Part shown: positions 38,785 through 47,696 of the stretch, in pieces
Layout of the letters: every line of letters begins with the position of its first letter
Position numbering within the stretch: position 1 is the stretch's first letter
Origin: GAS188 sp963713805
GTDB taxonomy: Bacteria > Pseudomonadota > Alphaproteobacteria > Rhizobiales > Beijerinckiaceae
Direction: 5' to 3'
NCBI GenBank assembly: GCA_963713805.1
Contig: CAVQNF010000015.1
Span: 44,601 to 108,600, forward strand
DNA length: 64,000 nt
Program-made: the position numbers and the translations under genes
Notes under the pieces: model-generated
The model's input: the letters and a program-made list of their open reading frames with translations, nothing else
The model's database searches: none
Told to the model about the DNA's origin: nothing

Positions 38785-38996
38785 CTGCACCTGGATCCCA
38801 GGGCAAATCGCATAGGACCGGACAGGTGGACACGGACGGACAAAGGCGGACGAATGTCCGGTAATGTCCGCCATGCGGTAAGGCCAAATAGGGGTGCCGG
38901 ATACCCCGAGTTTTGTTTTGAGTGTGGGACGCCGAAACCGCCGATGGGACCCCGTGAAGTTGCTCGCGTGCGATTTGCCCTGGGATCCAGGTGCAG
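38785..38996. repeat. Perfect 28-bp inverted repeat enclosing 156 bp
   Basis: The left arm (38785-38812) and right arm (38969-38996) are exact reverse complements, each centred on CTGGATCCCAGG / CCTGGGATCCAG. The enclosed DNA carries further GGACGGACA and TGTCCGG motifs. No protein is recognisable in it or in the flanks (38640-39160). It could be a miniature element, an invertible segment or a large hairpin. Confidence 0.75.
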
Positions 38997-39170
38997 GGAA
39001 ACATGCGCTCCATTGTGTCCGGCTTGTGGGCCGCGGATCGCGTCCGACACCTGCCTCTTGTTGCGCCCAGCATGCAATCGTCGAATAATGGCAGTGCGAT
39101 GCCCTCGGGCCGCAAAGCGAGTCCTGCTCGTCGATGACGGCGCGGCGCTCCGATGGCGAGGCCCAGGCCC

Positions 39171-39240
39171 CAAGACCCAAGACCCAAGACCCAAGACCCA
39201 AGACCCAAGACCCAAACCAAGACCCAAGACCCAAGACCCA
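39171..39240. repeat. Tandem heptanucleotide repeat (CAAGACC)n
   Basis: Six perfect CAAGACC units, a 5-base interruption (CAAAC) and three more units end 14 bp before the start codon of the dienelactone hydrolase at 39254. The unit length is not a multiple of three. Confidence 0.9.
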
Positions 39241-39253
39241 TGGAGGAAGATCG

Positions 39254-40012
39254 ATGTCATTCTACCGAGGCATGACCTGCGAGAACGTGACCATCAAAGG
39301 CGACAAAGGAACGCCGATAACGGCTTACGTGGCCAGGCCATCTGGTCCTGGCCCCTTTCCGGGCGTCGTGCTTGTCCACCATCTCCCGGGCTGGAGCGAG
39401 CTCTACATCGAGACGACGCGTCGGTTCGCGCATCACGGCTATCTCGCGATCTGCGCCAACCTCTACGAGCGCGAGGGTGGAGGCAGCGACGGCAACCCTG
39501 ACGACGTCGCCGCCAAGGTGCGCGCCGAAGGCGGCATTGCCGACTCCCAGATGGTCGGCGATACCGAAGCCGCCGTGAAGTGGATGCGCGCGCAGCCCAA
39601 TCACAACGGCAAGGTTGGTCTTTTCGGCTCCTGCTCGGGCGGCCGGCACGCCTTCATCTATGCCTGCCAGCGCAAGGACGTCGATGCTTGCGCCGAGCTG
39701 TGGGGAGGCCGCGTGGTGATGGGCAAGGAGGAGCTCAATAGCAAGACGCCCGTCGCGCCGATCGACATGACGAAGGACCTCTGCTGCCCGCTGCTCGGCC
39801 TGTTCGGCAACGAGGATCGCGCACCGAGCCCGGAGCAGGTGAACCAGCACGAGGCCGAGCTCAAGAAGCACGGCAAGACGTACGAGTTCCACCGCTACGA
39901 CGGCGCGGGCCACGGCTTCTTCTATTGGCACCGGCCGCTCTATCGGCCCGAGCAGGCAATGGATGGCTGGAGCAAGGTATTCGCCTTCTTCGGCAAGCAT
40001 CTGGCGGAGTAG
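39254..40012 (+). CDS. Dienelactone hydrolase family protein
   Basis: The 252-aa alpha/beta hydrolase starts 'MSFYRGMTCENVTIKGDKGT' at ATG 39254 with ribosome site TGGAGGAAG. The nucleophile is Cys in 'GLFGSCSGGRHA', the acid Asp in 'GLFGNEDRAPSPEQ' and the His in 'YDGAGHGFFYWHRPLYR'. Dienelactone hydrolases open lactones in aromatic degradation; many homologues have other substrates. A 7-bp tandem repeat lies directly upstream. In the present copy number the frame extends upstream through the repeat to an ATG at 39134, but the internal start is much better. The next gene follows after 11 bp. Confidence 0.9.
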   Translation: MSFYRGMTCENVTIKGDKGTPITAYVARPSGPGPFPGVVLVHHLPGWSELYIETTRRFAHHGYLAICANLYEREGGGSDGNPDDVAAKVRAEGGIADSQMVGDTEAAVKWMRAQPNHNGKVGLFGSCSGGRHAFIYACQRKDVDACAELWGGRVVMGKEELNSKTPVAPIDMTKDLCCPLLGLFGNEDRAPSPEQVNQHEAELKKHGKTYEFHRYDGAGHGFFYWHRPLYRPEQAMDGWSKVFAFFGKHLAE

Positions 40013-40023
40013 GAGGTTCGGAC

Positions 40024-40329
40024 ATGTGCACGTCCATCATCGAGATCGCACGCGCGGATGGCATGGCAAAGCGCGGGGACGAATGGTTCCCGCTATCGCA
40101 GGCGGTGGTTGCCTATGACCACGCGCGCCACGCGCCGCTGGGCGACGTCATCACACTCGACTTCATCAACACGGACCTCGACCCCGGTGCGCGGGCGGGG
40201 ATCGAGCTGACGCTGGAGACCGCCAAGGAGCTGCGCGCCGCTCTCGACCGGGCGATTACCGCCGCCGAGTTCGAGGAGGCGGAAGTGCGGGGCAAGGGCG
40301 TCTTGCTCAGCCTCGTTCGAGCTGGGTGA
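40024..40329 (+). CDS. DUF6295-like small protein
   Basis: The protein begins 'MCTSIIEIARADGMAKRGDE' and continues 'WFPLSQAVVAYDHARHAPLG' and 'ITLDFINTDLDPGARAGIEL', the pattern of short MCT-starting proteins (DUF6295) that accompany hydrolase genes. About 101 aa. It sits 11 bp downstream of the dienelactone hydrolase and is probably co-transcribed with it. Function unknown. The last dozen residues may be altered by an indel. Confidence 0.6.
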   Translation: MCTSIIEIARADGMAKRGDEWFPLSQAVVAYDHARHAPLGDVITLDFINTDLDPGARAGIELTLETAKELRAALDRAITAAEFEEAEVRGKGVLLSLVRAG

Positions 40330-40790
40330 CGAGTTAGCGGACGAAGCGGTCCTCGCGTGCCGCACAGGCTATGACGAGCAGCCTGTAGCGACCGCTTTGG
40401 GTCGTAAATCGTCGGCCAGTGCCAACGGAACGGACGGCTGTTTTTCGTGCTCTTTGCCCGGAACCCGTCCGTCTCCTTCCGGCCAACTTAGGTCACGGCT
40501 GATTGGCGCCCTAATCGGTCGCTCAACCGAAGTTCGTCTTTGCTCGAAAGCGGACGTTAACTTGGCTACGGTTATCAACCATCATGGCCATGAACGGACT
40601 CGTGCACCGCAGCAATTGGCGCCTTTATTCGTCTCACTTCGTCAGCGCGGGGTACGGCCTGTGCGCGGATTTCGGCGTTGCCTGACCGGCGATCCCGACC
40701 AACGCGCAACGATGAAATAGATTAACGTAATCGGGCGTGCGTGCCCTTTTGGTTTGCGCCTGCGCAAATTCCCATACGCAAGCTGCCCGG
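40330..40790. other. Intergenic region, no gene seen
   Basis: The 460 bp between the DUF6295-like gene and the convergent Crp/Fnr gene show no recognisable coding sequence. Phrases such as CGAAAGCGGACGTTAA (near 40545) recur elsewhere in the window (near 31780 and 36010), so it may contain fragments of a dispersed repeat. Confidence 0.4.
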
Positions 40791-40791
40791 A

Positions 40792-41499
40792 TCAGTCTTC
40801 CGCTTCCTCGGCAATCCGCAGCAGCTGCGAGGGATGCCTGATCGTCAGGTGTCGGTGACGGGTGATGAGGAGACCGGCTTTCTCCCAGCCGGTAAGGATT
40901 CGACTCGCAGTATGCAATGTTGTGCCGGCAATATCGGCAACATCTTTGCGGCGCAGGGGAAACGTGATCGCTGTTCCGGCCACCCCGCTGTTTCCGCACT
41001 GGCGGGCAAGCCGCGTTAGGGCATGAGCGACTCGACGCTCCGCCCGCTGCGTAGCGAGCTCGCGAACCCGATTCTGCGCTTCTTGCAGGCGGTTACCAAC
41101 GATGCGGATGGCATTGATCGCAATCTGCGGATGACGAACCATGAGGTCCAACAGCTCGGGCTCGCTCCAACTTGTTTCGAGCGTCTCCACCACGGCAGTG
41201 GCGTCGGCCGGATAATGACGATCGGTGAAAAGCGCGACGGTGCCGAACATCTCGCCGGGACAGATGAAGCGGATCACCACCTCGGCGCCGTCACTCCCGG
41301 ATTGGGAGATACGCACGCTTCCCTCGATTACCGCATGAGCGCGAACATTGTCATCGCCCTGGTTGAAGATGCGCGTTCCTGCAGGTACCCGTCGTTGACG
41401 CGCCATGGCAGCCGCAACCTCCAGGGCCGGAGGCGGCAGTCCCAGAAACAGATCCGTGGGTGCAAGCGTTTGCGCGGATATTTGCGAGTCGACAATCAT
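40792..41499 (-). CDS. Crp/Fnr family transcriptional regulator
   Basis: This 235-aa protein has an N-terminal cyclic-nucleotide-type sensor barrel ('GTRIFNQGDDNVRAHAVIEG', 'FICPGEMFGTVALFTDRHYP') and a C-terminal HTH_Crp ('FPLRRKDVADIAGTTLHTAS', 'RILTGWEKAGLLITRHRHLT'). It lacks the N-terminal Cys cluster of FNR, which fits the Dnr/NnrR class that responds to nitrogen oxides. It is divergent from the nitrite-reductase genes, and a strong palindrome lies 37-58 bp before its start, so it probably controls both itself and them. The effector is inferred, not seen. Confidence 0.85.
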   Translation of the reverse strand: MIVDSQISAQTLAPTDLFLGLPPPALEVAAAMARQRRVPAGTRIFNQGDDNVRAHAVIEGSVRISQSGSDGAEVVIRFICPGEMFGTVALFTDRHYPADATAVVETLETSWSEPELLDLMVRHPQIAINAIRIVGNRLQEAQNRVRELATQRAERRVAHALTRLARQCGNSGVAGTAITFPLRRKDVADIAGTTLHTASRILTGWEKAGLLITRHRHLTIRHPSQLLRIAEEAED

Positions 41500-41535
41500 C
41501 GGACGACCTTAGCCCGTAAGTTGGCAAGATGTGAG

Positions 41536-41557
41536 AAGTTTGCTCTAGCGCAAACTT
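41536..41557. promoter_or_regulatory. 22-bp palindrome, likely Crp/Fnr-family operator
   Basis: AAGTTTGC (41536-41543), a 6-bp centre TCTAGC, then GCAAACTT (41550-41557): perfect 8-bp arms. The core TTTGC-N6-GCAAA resembles the TTG-N8-CAA architecture bound by NnrR/Dnr proteins. It lies in the 185-bp gap between the regulator and the nitrite-reductase operon. Confidence 0.7.
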
Positions 41558-41684
41558 TTGGCTTGTCATCTGCCGTAGGGTCTCACGACGTCAGACGTGG
41601 GAAGGGGCCTATGGAGCTTGGGATTTTCGGCGGTAAGGCGGTCGATCGCGTCACAGCGTTATTGACGATATCGGCGCGGCAACC

Positions 41685-42158
41685 GTGATAGACGTCGTCC
41701 TTGCGCAAGCGGTCCATATCACCTCGGTCGTGGTCTGGATTGGCGGAGTTGGTTTCCTGACCACGGTCCTGCTGCCGGCTATTCGCCGCTCCCACATGCC
41801 GGCCGAACGACTGACTGCATTTCTGCAGTTCGAGGGAAGCTTCGTGGGGCAGGCCCGAATCGCCGTTGCCCTCGTGGGACTCAGCGGGATCTATATGGTC
41901 CACCAACTCGGCCTTTGGGGTCTTTTCTATGTTGCCCGATCCTGGTGGATGCACGCGATGGTCAGCCTATGGCTCACCTTCGCGGTAATGTTGTTCATCC
42001 TGGAGCCTTTTTACTTCCACCGCAGATGGGAAGCATTGGCGCAGAACGACGCAACTGGTCAGGCCTTCGCCAAGTTGCAACGGCTTCACCAGCGCCTCTT
42101 CTTTTTAAGTCTCACCGTCGTGTTCGCCGCGTCAGCAGGCGCGCACGGTGTTTTCTAA
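41685..42158 (+). CDS. Four-helix membrane protein, CopD-like, in the nirK operon
   Basis: A GTG start at 41685 gives a 157-aa protein with about four membrane helices. Features are 'QAVHITSVVVWIGGVGFLTT', 'IAVALVGLSGIYMVHQLGLW', 'WWMHAMVSLWLTFAVMLFIL' and the end 'LTVVFAASAGAHGVF'. Several His residues lie in or near helices (H11, one in VHQ, one in WWMH, one in YFHRRW, one in AGAHG), as in CopD/cytochrome-b-like proteins that bind heme or copper. It lies between the regulator and the nitrite reductase gene (60 bp upstream of it). It could pass electrons from quinol to the reductase or help copper loading; this is inference. Confidence 0.65.
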   Translation: MIDVVLAQAVHITSVVVWIGGVGFLTTVLLPAIRRSHMPAERLTAFLQFEGSFVGQARIAVALVGLSGIYMVHQLGLWGLFYVARSWWMHAMVSLWLTFAVMLFILEPFYFHRRWEALAQNDATGQAFAKLQRLHQRLFFLSLTVVFAASAGAHGVF

Positions 42159-42218
42159 GGAGCGTTTTTGAAATTGCGCGTAAGGCTTGCGAGCCAGCGT
42201 CTGTGAGGGAGACTATCA

Positions 42219-44277
42219 ATGCGGGAATGGATAGGTGCGAAAGTCCGAGAGTGGTATATCCCTGGGATCGCGCTCTGCCTGATCGGTGGAAGCCTCTACC
42301 TAGCGTCCCCTCCTTCGAGACCGGCAGTTACTGTCTCCGATGCGCCCTCCACGGCTGTACCTCACATCGCCCGAACCTGTCTCATCGGCATTGCCCGTCC
42401 CACGCACCTCGCCGCAGCCCTCGATGATCCAAGCACGCGCGCCTGAGGCACTGCCTGTGCAACCGGCGTCAGAGCGACCTCCACAAACCGGCTCTCACAG
42501 TCAAATGGCGGCATCAGATCAGCCCACTCGAGCGCTGGGCGGGAGCCCGGCCGCGCAGACGTTAGCGGCGACCGCCGGTGACGCGGCGCAAGGTCGGCAG
42601 GTTTTCAAGAAATGCCAGGCCTGCCATTCGATCGAGCCCGGTAAGAACATGCTCGGCCCCTCGCTCGCAGGGGTTGTCGGGCGAAAATCCGGAAGTGAAA
42701 CCGGCTACAACTATTCACAGGCAATGAAGCAATCGAATCTTGTCTGGGATCCGGCGACACTCGATGCCTATCTTGCTGATCCGCAGAAGGAGGTGCCGGG
42801 AAACAAGATGCCATTTCCTGGATTGAAGACGCCGAACGACCGAAATGATGTGATCGCCTTCCTGGTTGCCTCCGGAACTGGCGCACAAGCCGCGCCGCTC
42901 CCACCCGCTGCGCCGGCACTTGCTCCGGGCGCCGCTTCATCCACCGGGCCCACCGCCCAGGCCCCCCAAAGCTCTCCTGCCGGCAATATCGACTATCTTC
43001 CTGATGCAAAATTTACATTGCGATCGGGCATTGCTGAAGGGCGCATGGTCTACCTCGGAGTTGGCGGGGAAATTGACGGCAAGGTCAATCCCGTGCTGAC
43101 AGCGGCCGAGGGCCAGGTGGTGCAGCTTACATTGATCAACGGAGAGGGGGCGGAGCACGACATCGTGTTTCCTGATCAGGATGCAAAGTCCCCCCGCGTG
43201 ACCGGCAAAGGCGCGAGTACGAGTATCGCATTCCGCGCCACCAAATCCGGGGACTTCATCTATTTCTGCAGCGTACCCGGCCATCAGCTCGCGGGCATGC
43301 AGGGGCAATTCCTGGTTACCCCGAAACCGCCCCCGCAGATAACGGTCGAAGCGGACATCTCCCGGGAACCGACCGACCTGCCTTCCCCGATCGGTAAGCG
43401 CGATCCGCAAACAGTTCGGGTGGATCTTCTCAGCGTTGAAGTGGAAGGGCGGCTCGCCGAAGCGACCACCTTCGGCTACTGGACATTCAACGGCAAGGTG
43501 CCGGGACCGTTCATCAGGGTTCGCGTCGGAGACACTATTGACATCCACCTTAAGAACTCGGCCGACAGCTCAATGATTCACTCGGTGGACTTTCACGCCG
43601 CAACCGGGCCCGGCGGCGGGTCGGCCGTGCTGCAGGTCGATCCAGGGAGCGAGAGATCCATGAGCTGGAAGGCGCTCGTTCCTGGAATTTATGTCTACCA
43701 TTGCGCGACGCCTATGGTAGCAGAGCACATCGCGAACGGAATGTACGGACTGATCCTTGTGGAGCCGGAAGGCGGTCTGCCGCCCGTCGACCACGAATTC
43801 TATGTGATGCAGGGTGAGCTCTATACCGACGCAGCTTTCGGGCAGCATGGGAGCCAGGAATTCAGCTTCGAAAAGTTGATGAACGAGCGTCCCGAGTATT
43901 TTGTGTTCAATGGTTCTGTCGGTGCTTTGTCCAAATTGCATCCGCTTCACTCGAAGGTTGGCGAAACAGTGCGCATATTCTTTGGAGTTGGAGGCCCGAA
44001 TTTCACCTCATCGTTCCATGTCATTGGTGAGATTTTCGATAAGGTCTACGCACTAGGCGGATTGACGAGCGCACCCCTCGAAGGCATCCAGACAGTCACG
44101 GTGCCACCCGGGGGGGCCGTGATCACGGAATTCAAACCCAGCGTGCCGGGCAACTACACGCTAGTCGACCACGCCCTTACCCGCGCCGAGCGAGGATTGG
44201 TCGGCATCCTGAGTGTAGAAGGGCCAGCCAACCCGGAAATTTACAATGGCGTGCCGATGCCCGGCATGGGACATTAA
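42219..44277 (+). CDS. nirK: Membrane-anchored cytochrome c-cupredoxin-copper nitrite reductase fusion
   Basis: It reduces nitrite to NO. ATG 42219 (ribosome site GAGGGAG) opens with an anchor helix 'YIPGIALCLIGGSLYLA'. One indel between about 42330 and 42440 shifts to the frame carrying the enzyme. Numbering that frame from ATG 42340: cytochrome c CQACH at 92-96 with Met ligand M157; Pro/Ala linker 181-215; cupredoxin with Cu ligands H273, C310, H315, M320; NirK with type-1 ligands H414, C455, H463, M468, type-2 ligands H419, H454, H611 and catalytic D417 and H560. All known catalytic residues are present. Total about 685 aa. Confidence 0.92.
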
Positions 44278-44507
44278 AGCGCGGCTATTCCGAATTGATC
44301 TAACTAGTCGCGTCATTCGCCGGTACAGCCCACACCATCGCGTCATCGGTTTCGCGTGACACGGCCAAGGCGTTCACCAGGCTCAGGCCATTGGATCATG
44401 GAGGAAAACCCGACCGCAACGATCTCCTTGGTGCGAGCCTTCCTCGAAGCAAATATATGATGATCCAGCAATCGGCCGAGAACGTCCGCAATGGGTAAGA
44501 TCGCCCA

Positions 44508-44790
44508 GACGGCGTGATGAGCATGGCGGTGCCTCAGATCAGGGTTCCCATTCTCATCATGTCCCACCGCGAGGATGCCTGCGTGAACATCCCACCCTCC
44601 GATTGGCAGCCCTCGCGATGCGCCTGACGCGGGCAAGCAAGCTAGGGGATCGCTTTTGTTCACCAGCGGCGATCCACCCAAGTCTGACCCATGCGAGGCG
44701 TATGCGCCGCACGGCTACTTTGACGTAGAGACGCAGGCAGTCGATAGGATTGCCCAATTCATCATGTCCGACAGCAGGCGCCCGCCGTAA
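44508..44790 (+). pseudogene. C-terminal fragment of an alpha/beta hydrolase
   Basis: Across two frames the plus strand reads 'QIRVPILIMSHREDACVNIP' and then 'FTSGDPPKSDPCEAYAPHGY' and 'FDVETQAVDRIAQFI', stop at 44788-44790. This matches the end of alpha/beta hydrolases with a VPxLIxxHxxDxC acid loop and a terminal catalytic His in HGYFG. No N-terminal half or nucleophile elbow is seen upstream. The remaining DNA up to 45178 shows no gene. Confidence 0.5.
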
Positions 44791-45178
44791 CACTCGTCGG
44801 AGTAGCCCCTGGACAGAACAGCCGCCGTTGGGGTGACTTCCGCTTAGGGTCCAATGGCTGTCGTAGCAACCGCGCGCCGTCATCGTCTGCTTTTTCGCAA
44901 TGCCCGCCCCAGAGCAGACAGGCGGCTCTCGGCCAAACCCGGTCGTTTGGACGCGGTTGGCGGAAGGTCAGACTTGGGTCGGATGCAGCCCGCTGCTGCC
45001 CTTCAATCCGTCGGGTCCTTTTGTGCAGAGGTACTAGAAGCTGGAAGATTGCCCATGTTACGCGAGCGCGAGCGTCGGGCAATTTGCCGATCGCGCGGCG
45101 CCCTCGAAGAGCGCCCCGACACTCTTGATTTTGCCCATATGGGCATCTATCTTGTTCCACTTGGACAGGATATCAAGG

Positions 45179-45673
45179 ATGCTGCTGAATTACGACGCCA
45201 AAGCCGTTGCCGAGGTCATGGGCATCGAATTTCGACGGCCCAAGGAAGGGTCCAAGGAAGGCAAGGTCAAAGCACCCTCCAAATGGGTGTCGTCGCCTTC
45301 TGCGTTCCTCATCGCGAAGGCGGTCGAGAGCGGCCTTCCCCGGAAAGTTCTTCGCCGTGTCGCCGAAACGATCGCGGGTGAGGATAATGCCAAGGTCACG
45401 GCTTTGGAACATGACGTGGTCCCGAAGACCACTCTTCAACGTCGAAAGGGCCGCAAGCTCACCCTTCATGAGAGCGAGCAAACGGAGCATGTCGCAAGAC
45501 TTTTCGTGCATGCGCGCCGCGCGCTCGGCACGGAAGCTGAAGCGCGCGAGTTCATGACGGCTCCGCACCCCGAACTCGATGGGCGCACCCCGGTCGACGC
45601 CGCAAAAACAGATTTGGGGACATTGCGCGCCGAGCAAATCCTCAACGCCCTCGAGTACGGGCTCGCTCTTTAG
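45179..45673 (+). CDS. Xre/MbcA/ParS-family antitoxin
   Basis: An 164-aa protein from ATG 45179, 'MLLNYDAKAVAEVMGIEFRR', ending in the DUF2384 (ParS toxin-binding) domain: 'RLFVHARRALGTEAEAREFM', 'PHPELDGRTPVDAAKTDLGT', 'EQILNALEYGL'. It should bind and block the RES toxin encoded 4 bp downstream and repress the operon through its N-terminal helices. The upstream start at 45125 is in frame but lacks support. Confidence 0.85.
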   Translation: MLLNYDAKAVAEVMGIEFRRPKEGSKEGKVKAPSKWVSSPSAFLIAKAVESGLPRKVLRRVAETIAGEDNAKVTALEHDVVPKTTLQRRKGRKLTLHESEQTEHVARLFVHARRALGTEAEAREFMTAPHPELDGRTPVDAAKTDLGTLRAEQILNALEYGLAL

Positions 45674-45677
45674 AGCC

Positions 45678-46139
45678 GTGCCGCTTCGCCTTTGGCGCAT
45701 CACAACCGGCTCTCACCCCATTTGGTCCGGGGAGGGAGCGCGCTTATTGGGTCAGCGGTGGAATCCGAAGGGGCTGGCCGCCATTTATACGGGGACAAGC
45801 TTTGCAATTTGCCTTCTCGAAACCCTCGTGCATGCCAATCGCAAGTCGCCTCCGAGCTCCTCTCGCTTTGTTGAAGCCGTTGTTCCGGACGACGTCTCTC
45901 GCGAGGACTTCGGTCCATCCTCACATCCCGGTTGGGACAACCCGCATGATATGGCCGTCGCTCAGGCTTTTGGCCGCGATTGGATCAAGGCTCGAAGGAC
46001 GGCCCTGCTCATTGTCCCATCCGTTGTTACTGGCGGGAGCGACCTCAATGTCGTGGTCAATCCGGACCACCCTGACAGCGCGCGGATTTCGGTGGGGCCT
46101 GAAAGAGCGGTAGCCCTCGACAAACGCCTCTTCGGATGA
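45678..46139 (+). CDS. RES-domain toxin
   Basis: GTG 45678 gives a 153-aa RES-domain protein (PF08808): 'MPLRLWRITTGSHPIWSGEG' with conserved Arg residues near the N-terminus, 'SFAICLLETLVHAN' with the conserved Glu, and 'NPDHPDSARISVG' with the Ser. RES toxins of Xre-RES modules degrade NAD+ or modify proteins with ADP-ribose. Placement directly after the DUF2384 antitoxin completes a type II toxin-antitoxin pair. The gene is intact. Confidence 0.88.
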   Translation: MPLRLWRITTGSHPIWSGEGARLLGQRWNPKGLAAIYTGTSFAICLLETLVHANRKSPPSSSRFVEAVVPDDVSREDFGPSSHPGWDNPHDMAVAQAFGRDWIKARRTALLIVPSVVTGGSDLNVVVNPDHPDSARISVGPERAVALDKRLFG

Positions 46140-46235
46140 GCCGGCAAGGAGCCCGATCAAGTTCACCGGATCAGAGGCTCGACCGAGTGAGGCGCGTCGA
46201 CGCGCGGCGAAGCGAGGCGCGGCGCGAAGCCCTTC

Positions 46236-47696
46236 TCAGAGCACGTAGGAGCGCCACGCCGCGCCCGTGCCATCTCGCGGCGTCTCCGCCGGCTCCGCCG
46301 CCTCGCCGCCGTCGCGGGCCAGAAACTTCCCCGTGCCCGGACGTGCCTTGAGCGCTCCCGCCCTCGACGACGACCCGACCGCGCGACAGCACCTGCGTCG
46401 GCCAGCCGCGCAATTTGCGCCCCGCATAGGGCGAATAACCGGCGCGATCGTGCATCATCCCGTCCTCGATGGTGACGCTGCGACCGGCATCCCAGATGGC
46501 GATATCGGCATCCATCGCCGACGGCGATCGAGCCTTTGCGCGAAAGGTTGTAGATATGCGCCGGCGCGGTGGCCGTGACCTCGACGAATTTTCGCAAGCC
46601 CAGGCGCCCCTTCGAGACCATGGCGTCGAAGAGGAGCGGCAGGCGTGCCTCGACTCCGGGCATGCCGTTCGCGATCTCCTTGAAGGTCGAGGCGGCGCCC
46701 GCCGGATATTTGCCGTCGGCGTCGAGGCGATAGGGCGCATGGTCGGACGACACGGTCTGGATGTCGGCCAATGCGATGGCGCGCCACAAGCGCCTCCTGG
46801 TCCGAGGCGAGGCGCAGCGGCGGGCTGCACATCCATTTCGCGCCCTCGACGCCCGGCCGGTCGAGATCGCTCTGCGTCAGGAACAGATATTGCGGGCAGG
46901 TTTCCGAGAACACCTTGAGGCCTCGCCCGCGCGCCGCGCGGATCACGGCCGCGCCTTCGGCCGTCGAGACATGATAGACCATGATCGGCTGGTCGATGAG
47001 AGCCGCCATCTCGATCAAACGGTTGATGGCCTCGGATTCGGCGGCGCGCGCATGGCTCACGGCATGGAATTTCGGAGCGGTGTGGCCATGCGCCAGGAGG
47101 CGCTTCACCATCCAGGAGATCACCCCGTGGTTCTCGGCATGCACGCAAACCATGGCGCGGCACTTGCGCGCCACGGCGAGGACGTCGAGCAGCTCCTCGT
47201 CCTCGACCTTCAGCCGGTCGTAGGTCATGAACACCTTGAGCGAGGAATGCCCCGTCTCGATCAGCGCCGGAATGTCCTCGTCGAGCGTCTCGCGGGTCGG
47301 ATTGGCGATGATCATGTGAAAGGCGTAGTCGATGACGGCGCCGCGCTCGGCGAGCTTGTGGTAATCGGCGACGACCTCGCGCAGCTTCATGCCGCGATGC
47401 TGCGCGGCGAAGGGAATGACCGTCGTCGTGCCGCCGAAGGCCGCGGAGGTCGTGGCGCTCTCGAAACTGTCGGCGTTGAGCTTACCGTTCGCCGAGAGCT
47501 GCTCGATGTGGCAATGGCTGTCGATGCCGCCCGGCAGCACGAGCTTGCCCTTCGCATCGATGTCGCGCTTGCCTGGCGGAAGCCTCTTGCCGATCGCGGC
47601 GATGCTTTCGCCCGTGATCGCGACATCGGCGTCGAAGACGTCGCTTGCGGTCGCGACCCTTCCGCCACGAATGACGATGTCATAAGCTTCGCTCAT
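46236..47696 (-). CDS. hydA: Dihydropyrimidinase / D-hydantoinase
   Basis: The protein starts 'MSEAYDIVIRGGRVATASDV'. Metal-site motifs: 'GGIDSHCHIEQ', the carbamylated Lys in 'SLKVFMTYD', His in 'VCVHAENHGVI' and 'MVYHVSTAEGAAVI', and Asp in 'TVSSDHAPY'. It hydrolyses 5-substituted hydantoins or dihydropyrimidines to N-carbamoyl amino acids. Frame changes lie near 46790, 46535 and 46395; the end reads 'RDGTGAAWRSYVL' at 46236. About 486 aa. Together with the racemase and N-carbamoyl hydrolase next door it forms a hydantoin-to-amino-acid pathway. Confidence 0.9.

Noticed and set aside
39171..39240. CRISPR-like array
   Set aside because: The repeat unit is 7 bp without spacers. No cas genes are present. 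It is a simple tandem repeat.
44343..44883. Minus-strand frames with repeated VGHDExGNP phrases
   Set aside because: They lie opposite the alpha/beta hydrolase remnant read on the plus strand, which has a recognisable family pattern. The repeated phrase is weak and short.
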